Positions 61,898-64,000 of a stretch of DNA of 64,000 nucleotides are shown piece by piece. Within the stretch, counting starts at the first letter, position 1, and each line of letters begins with the position of its first letter. The stretch spans positions 86,760 to 150,759 of the forward strand of contig CAXBGS010000018.1 in the NCBI GenBank assembly GCA_963975425.1, in the 5' to 3' direction. A program made the position numbers and the translations under genes. The notes beneath the pieces were generated by a model, which did not search any database, was not told the origin of the DNA, and saw nothing but the letters and a program-made list of their open reading frames with translations. This DNA comes from CAXBGS01 sp963975425. GTDB lineage: Bacteria; Planctomycetota; Planctomycetia; Pirellulales; Pirellulaceae.

Positions 61898-63336
61898 TGA
61901 ATCGAATTGGCATGAACGCGTCCCACCGAATCCAACTTGTGGTTGCTGCCGGAATTCTTCTGCTGTTTTCCGGTTGCGCCGCTGCGCCGGAAACCGGAAT
62001 GCTTGGCGGTTTTCGCATGCCCGGCGGAAAGGTTCCACCGGCGCGCGCGATCCCGACACCGTCGATGCCTGGCAGCGGCGCGGTGCCGGCCATGCCTGGC
62101 GCGGCGATGTCGTCTGCGCTGGTCCCCGATCCGAACAAGTCGATCCAGCAGGCTGGCTTTCAGGACGTGAGTGCCGGTGGATGCACCAACGGTTGCTGTT
62201 CGACCGCATCGCAAATCCCGTCATCGCAACATCCGGCGGCACACCCGGTAACGACCGCCGGCTGCGAGACCGGATCATGCCCCACCGGATCATGCCCCAC
62301 TGGTTCGTGCCCCACTGGTTCGTGCCCCACTGGTTCATGCTGGCCGGGGTGTAACAGCGGTGCTTGCCCGCCCGTGACACCTTTCGGTTATGCCATGCCC
62401 CCGGCCAACGCCTGGAATGTCTACGGCGCCGATCCGCAAGAATTTGTTTGCGACGGTGGTGATCACGATCCGGCGGCCAAGCTGCGCCGTGACGGCGTGA
62501 TGGCCGGGCTGCAAAGCGAAGACACCGTCGCCCACTACACCACCGATTCTGGCGACGTTCACGTGCAACCCAGTACGCGTGCCTGTATTTACTCACCTCG
62601 ATTCGCTTCGGTACGCAAGGTTTCATCCGCGGCTTCGGGCGGTCGCGTCATCGGGCTGTCCGGTATCGCCAAACCGATTGGCCCGAATCGCTTTGAACAT
62701 CAAGTTCCAGGATTGGTCATCAACGATACGACCGAACTGGGACACGCCGACGTGACGCGGCGACCCGATGCGATGCGTGATCGCAACCGCGGCGTTCGCA
62801 TCGGCAACGTCATTCAGCCATTGGTCACCGACGAGATCATGGTCGCACTGGCCACACTGCAGCGACAAGGCATGGGCCAGCTGCGAGATACCGACTTGGC
62901 CCTGATTGAACGGTTTGCCAATGCCGCGGTGGCGTGGACGGTTGACGCATCGGTCGAAGTCGCGATCGAAGACCTGAAAGCACCGACCCTGACGCGTGAC
63001 CGAAAAGTCGACTCACTGACCACGTACGAATTCCCCGATGCGGGGCGATTACAGATCATCAAACTGGCCGATCGTGCACACGCTCAACCCGGTGAGACGG
63101 TCTCGTTTGTGATCCATGTTCAAAACGTAGGCGACTCGGCCGTCAACCACGTCGTACTGACGGATAATTTAACGACGCGTCTGCAGTACGTTGAAGACAG
63201 TCAATCATGCACCGTCGATGCCGACTTTGAAACGGCGATGAACGAAGGTCAGTCCTTGCGACTGGAGTGGACACTGAAAGAAGAACTGGGTGTTGGCGAA
63301 GTCGCTGAAATCCGATTCGAGTGTTTGCTGCGATAG
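61897..63336 (+). CDS. Cys-rich lipoprotein with CPTGS repeats and C-terminal DUF11-like domain
   Basis: 479 residues from ATG 61897, overlapping the preceding stop. Lipobox LFSGC. A 15-base tandem repeat (62278-62337) encodes CPTGS four times, extended at both ends by ETGSC-like and WPGC phrases, giving an array of regularly spaced Cys. After that, a folded middle (VRKVSSAASGGRVIGLSG; LGHADVTRRPDAMRDRNRG; QRQGMGQLRDTDLALIERF). The last ~95 residues (IIKLADRAHAQPGETVSFVIHVQNVGDS, in pattern, and NHVVLTDNLTTRLQYVEDS) match the DUF11 conserved repeat domain. Likely disulfide-linked envelope protein. Confidence 0.82.
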   Translation: MNRIGMNASHRIQLVVAAGILLLFSGCAAAPETGMLGGFRMPGGKVPPARAIPTPSMPGSGAVPAMPGAAMSSALVPDPNKSIQQAGFQDVSAGGCTNGCCSTASQIPSSQHPAAHPVTTAGCETGSCPTGSCPTGSCPTGSCPTGSCWPGCNSGACPPVTPFGYAMPPANAWNVYGADPQEFVCDGGDHDPAAKLRRDGVMAGLQSEDTVAHYTTDSGDVHVQPSTRACIYSPRFASVRKVSSAASGGRVIGLSGIAKPIGPNRFEHQVPGLVINDTTELGHADVTRRPDAMRDRNRGVRIGNVIQPLVTDEIMVALATLQRQGMGQLRDTDLALIERFANAAVAWTVDASVEVAIEDLKAPTLTRDRKVDSLTTYEFPDAGRLQIIKLADRAHAQPGETVSFVIHVQNVGDSAVNHVVLTDNLTTRLQYVEDSQSCTVDADFETAMNEGQSLRLEWTLKEELGVGEVAEIRFECLLR

Positions 63337-63398
63337 AAGCTTTGCCGGTCAACGGTTGCGGCCTGCAGGTCCAGCTCGCAGGACACGAGCTGATAAGC

Positions 63399-64000
63399 GC
63401 AAACGCACCGCGCATCGTTGGTGTACCGCCTTTAGGCGGATGATGCGACGCGCGAGACCGGCTAAAGCCGGGACACCAACGGCAGCGAGTTGCTGGTCGC
63501 CTTGAGTTCAGGCTTTCGGGTGCGATCGGATCCGCGGATTAGTGTTGGATTGATTTTTCTTGACGCCCTGCTGATTGCCAACGCACCGCGCATCGTTGGT
63601 GTACCGCCTTTAGGCGGATGCGGCGACGCGCGCGACCGGCTAAAGCCGGGACACCAACGGCAGCGAGTCGTTGCTTGGTCGCCTTGGATTCAGGCTTTCG
63701 GGTACGAACAGATCCGCGGATTAGTGCTGGATCGATTTTCCTTGACGTCCTGCAGATCGCAAACGCACCGCGCATCGTTGGTGTACCGCCTTTAGGCGGA
63801 TGATGCGACGCGCGAGACCGGCTAAAGCCGGGACACCAACGGCAGCGAGTTGCTGGTCGCCTTGAGTTCAGACTTTCGGGTGCGAACAGATCCGCGGATT
63901 GCTGTTGGATCGATTTTCCTTGACGTCCTGCAGATTGCCAACGCACCGCGCATCGTTGGTGTACCGCCTTTAGGCGGATGATGCGAGGCGCGCGACCGGC
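63399..64000 (+). repeat. ~180-bp tandem repeat with nested hairpins (fourth copy cut by window end)
   Basis: Units start at about 63399, 63577, 63759 and 63937 with GC(A/C)AACGCACCGCGCATCG. Each holds TTGGTGT, then CCGCCTTTAGGCGG (a hairpin), then CGACGCGCGA-type sequence, then CCGGCTAAAGCCGG (another hairpin), then ACACCAA, so the outer arms TTGGTGT/ACACCAA enclose two hairpins in a cross-like figure. The rest of each unit (TTCAGGCTTTCGGG, GATCCGCGGATT) is shared. No gene lies here. The array probably continues past the window. Confidence 0.92.

Noticed and set aside
1..64000. tRNA, rRNA or known riboswitch genes
   Set aside because: I looked for TTCGA-type T-loops and paired acceptor stems and for common riboswitch cores near long leaders and found none convincing; a covariance-model search would be needed to be sure.

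Overview
The window looks like chromosome from a marine planctomycete of the Pirellulaceae (Rhodopirellula-like). The main reasons are a cytochrome/DUF1549/DUF1553 protein followed by a DUF1501 protein, a DUF1570 peptidase-like protein, many long secreted proteins and lipoproteins of planctomycete style, prepilin-type proteins far larger than the textbook sizes, and several families of intergenic repeats. This assignment is inference from gene content, because no rRNA or tRNA gene is visible.

Layout. 1-2.4 kb: nadC and a membrane sugar-phosphate transferase for exopolysaccharide. 2.6-6.8 kb: the DUF1549/DUF1553 plus DUF1501 pair. 6.8-11.0 kb: a signalling set made of a CheY-like receiver, an orphan Tat-exported PotD-like binding protein and a membrane histidine kinase. 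11.1-15.1 kb (minus): DAG-kinase-family lipid kinase, metal-type kdsA and a lipoprotein with a degenerate transglutaminase-like region. 15.3-19.7 kb: a membrane-anchored small protein and a BamA/Omp85 machine split into a five-POTRA protein and a separate barrel protein. 19.8-22.2 kb (minus): DNA polymerase IV and DUF1570. 22.4-26.2 kb: three overlapping genes (secreted unknown, parvulin-type isomerase, ATP/ADP-translocase-like carrier). 26.2-31.8 kb: two arrays of a ~105-bp imperfect palindrome in the same orientation, flanking an HtrA-like protease and a Gln-rich lipoprotein; a related secreted protein lies just outside. 32.3-36.1 kb: small Tyr/His-rich lipoprotein, CARDB-like secreted protein and a TolC/CzcC-like outer membrane protein. 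36.2-57.5 kb (minus): a 21-kb type II secretion/type IV pilus-like locus with two GspE/PilB ATPases, PilT, GspF, six prepilin-like proteins (one of 1943 residues lacking Glu+5, as in GspK) and a His/Asp-rich secreted protein. No secretin or GspC/L/M is in the window. 57.8-63.3 kb: a secreted protein and, divergent from it, three lipoproteins, two of which share a domain. 63.4-64.0 kb: a ~180-bp tandem repeat with nested hairpins.

The most unusual signal is a family of GGT-heptamer elements (GGTGACA, GGTAACA, GGTCACA and variants) at seven gene borders. Typically a purine-rich arm starts at or inside the stop codon of one gene and a complementary pyrimidine-rich arm precedes the next gene or meets the facing stop codon. 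Heptamers containing TAA or TGA give stops in all three frames, and the arms can pair. In one copy, inside the pilus locus, a four-helix-bundle gene of the 23S rRNA intervening-sequence protein family sits in the loop between the arms. This resembles an rRNA IVS relocated to a protein operon.
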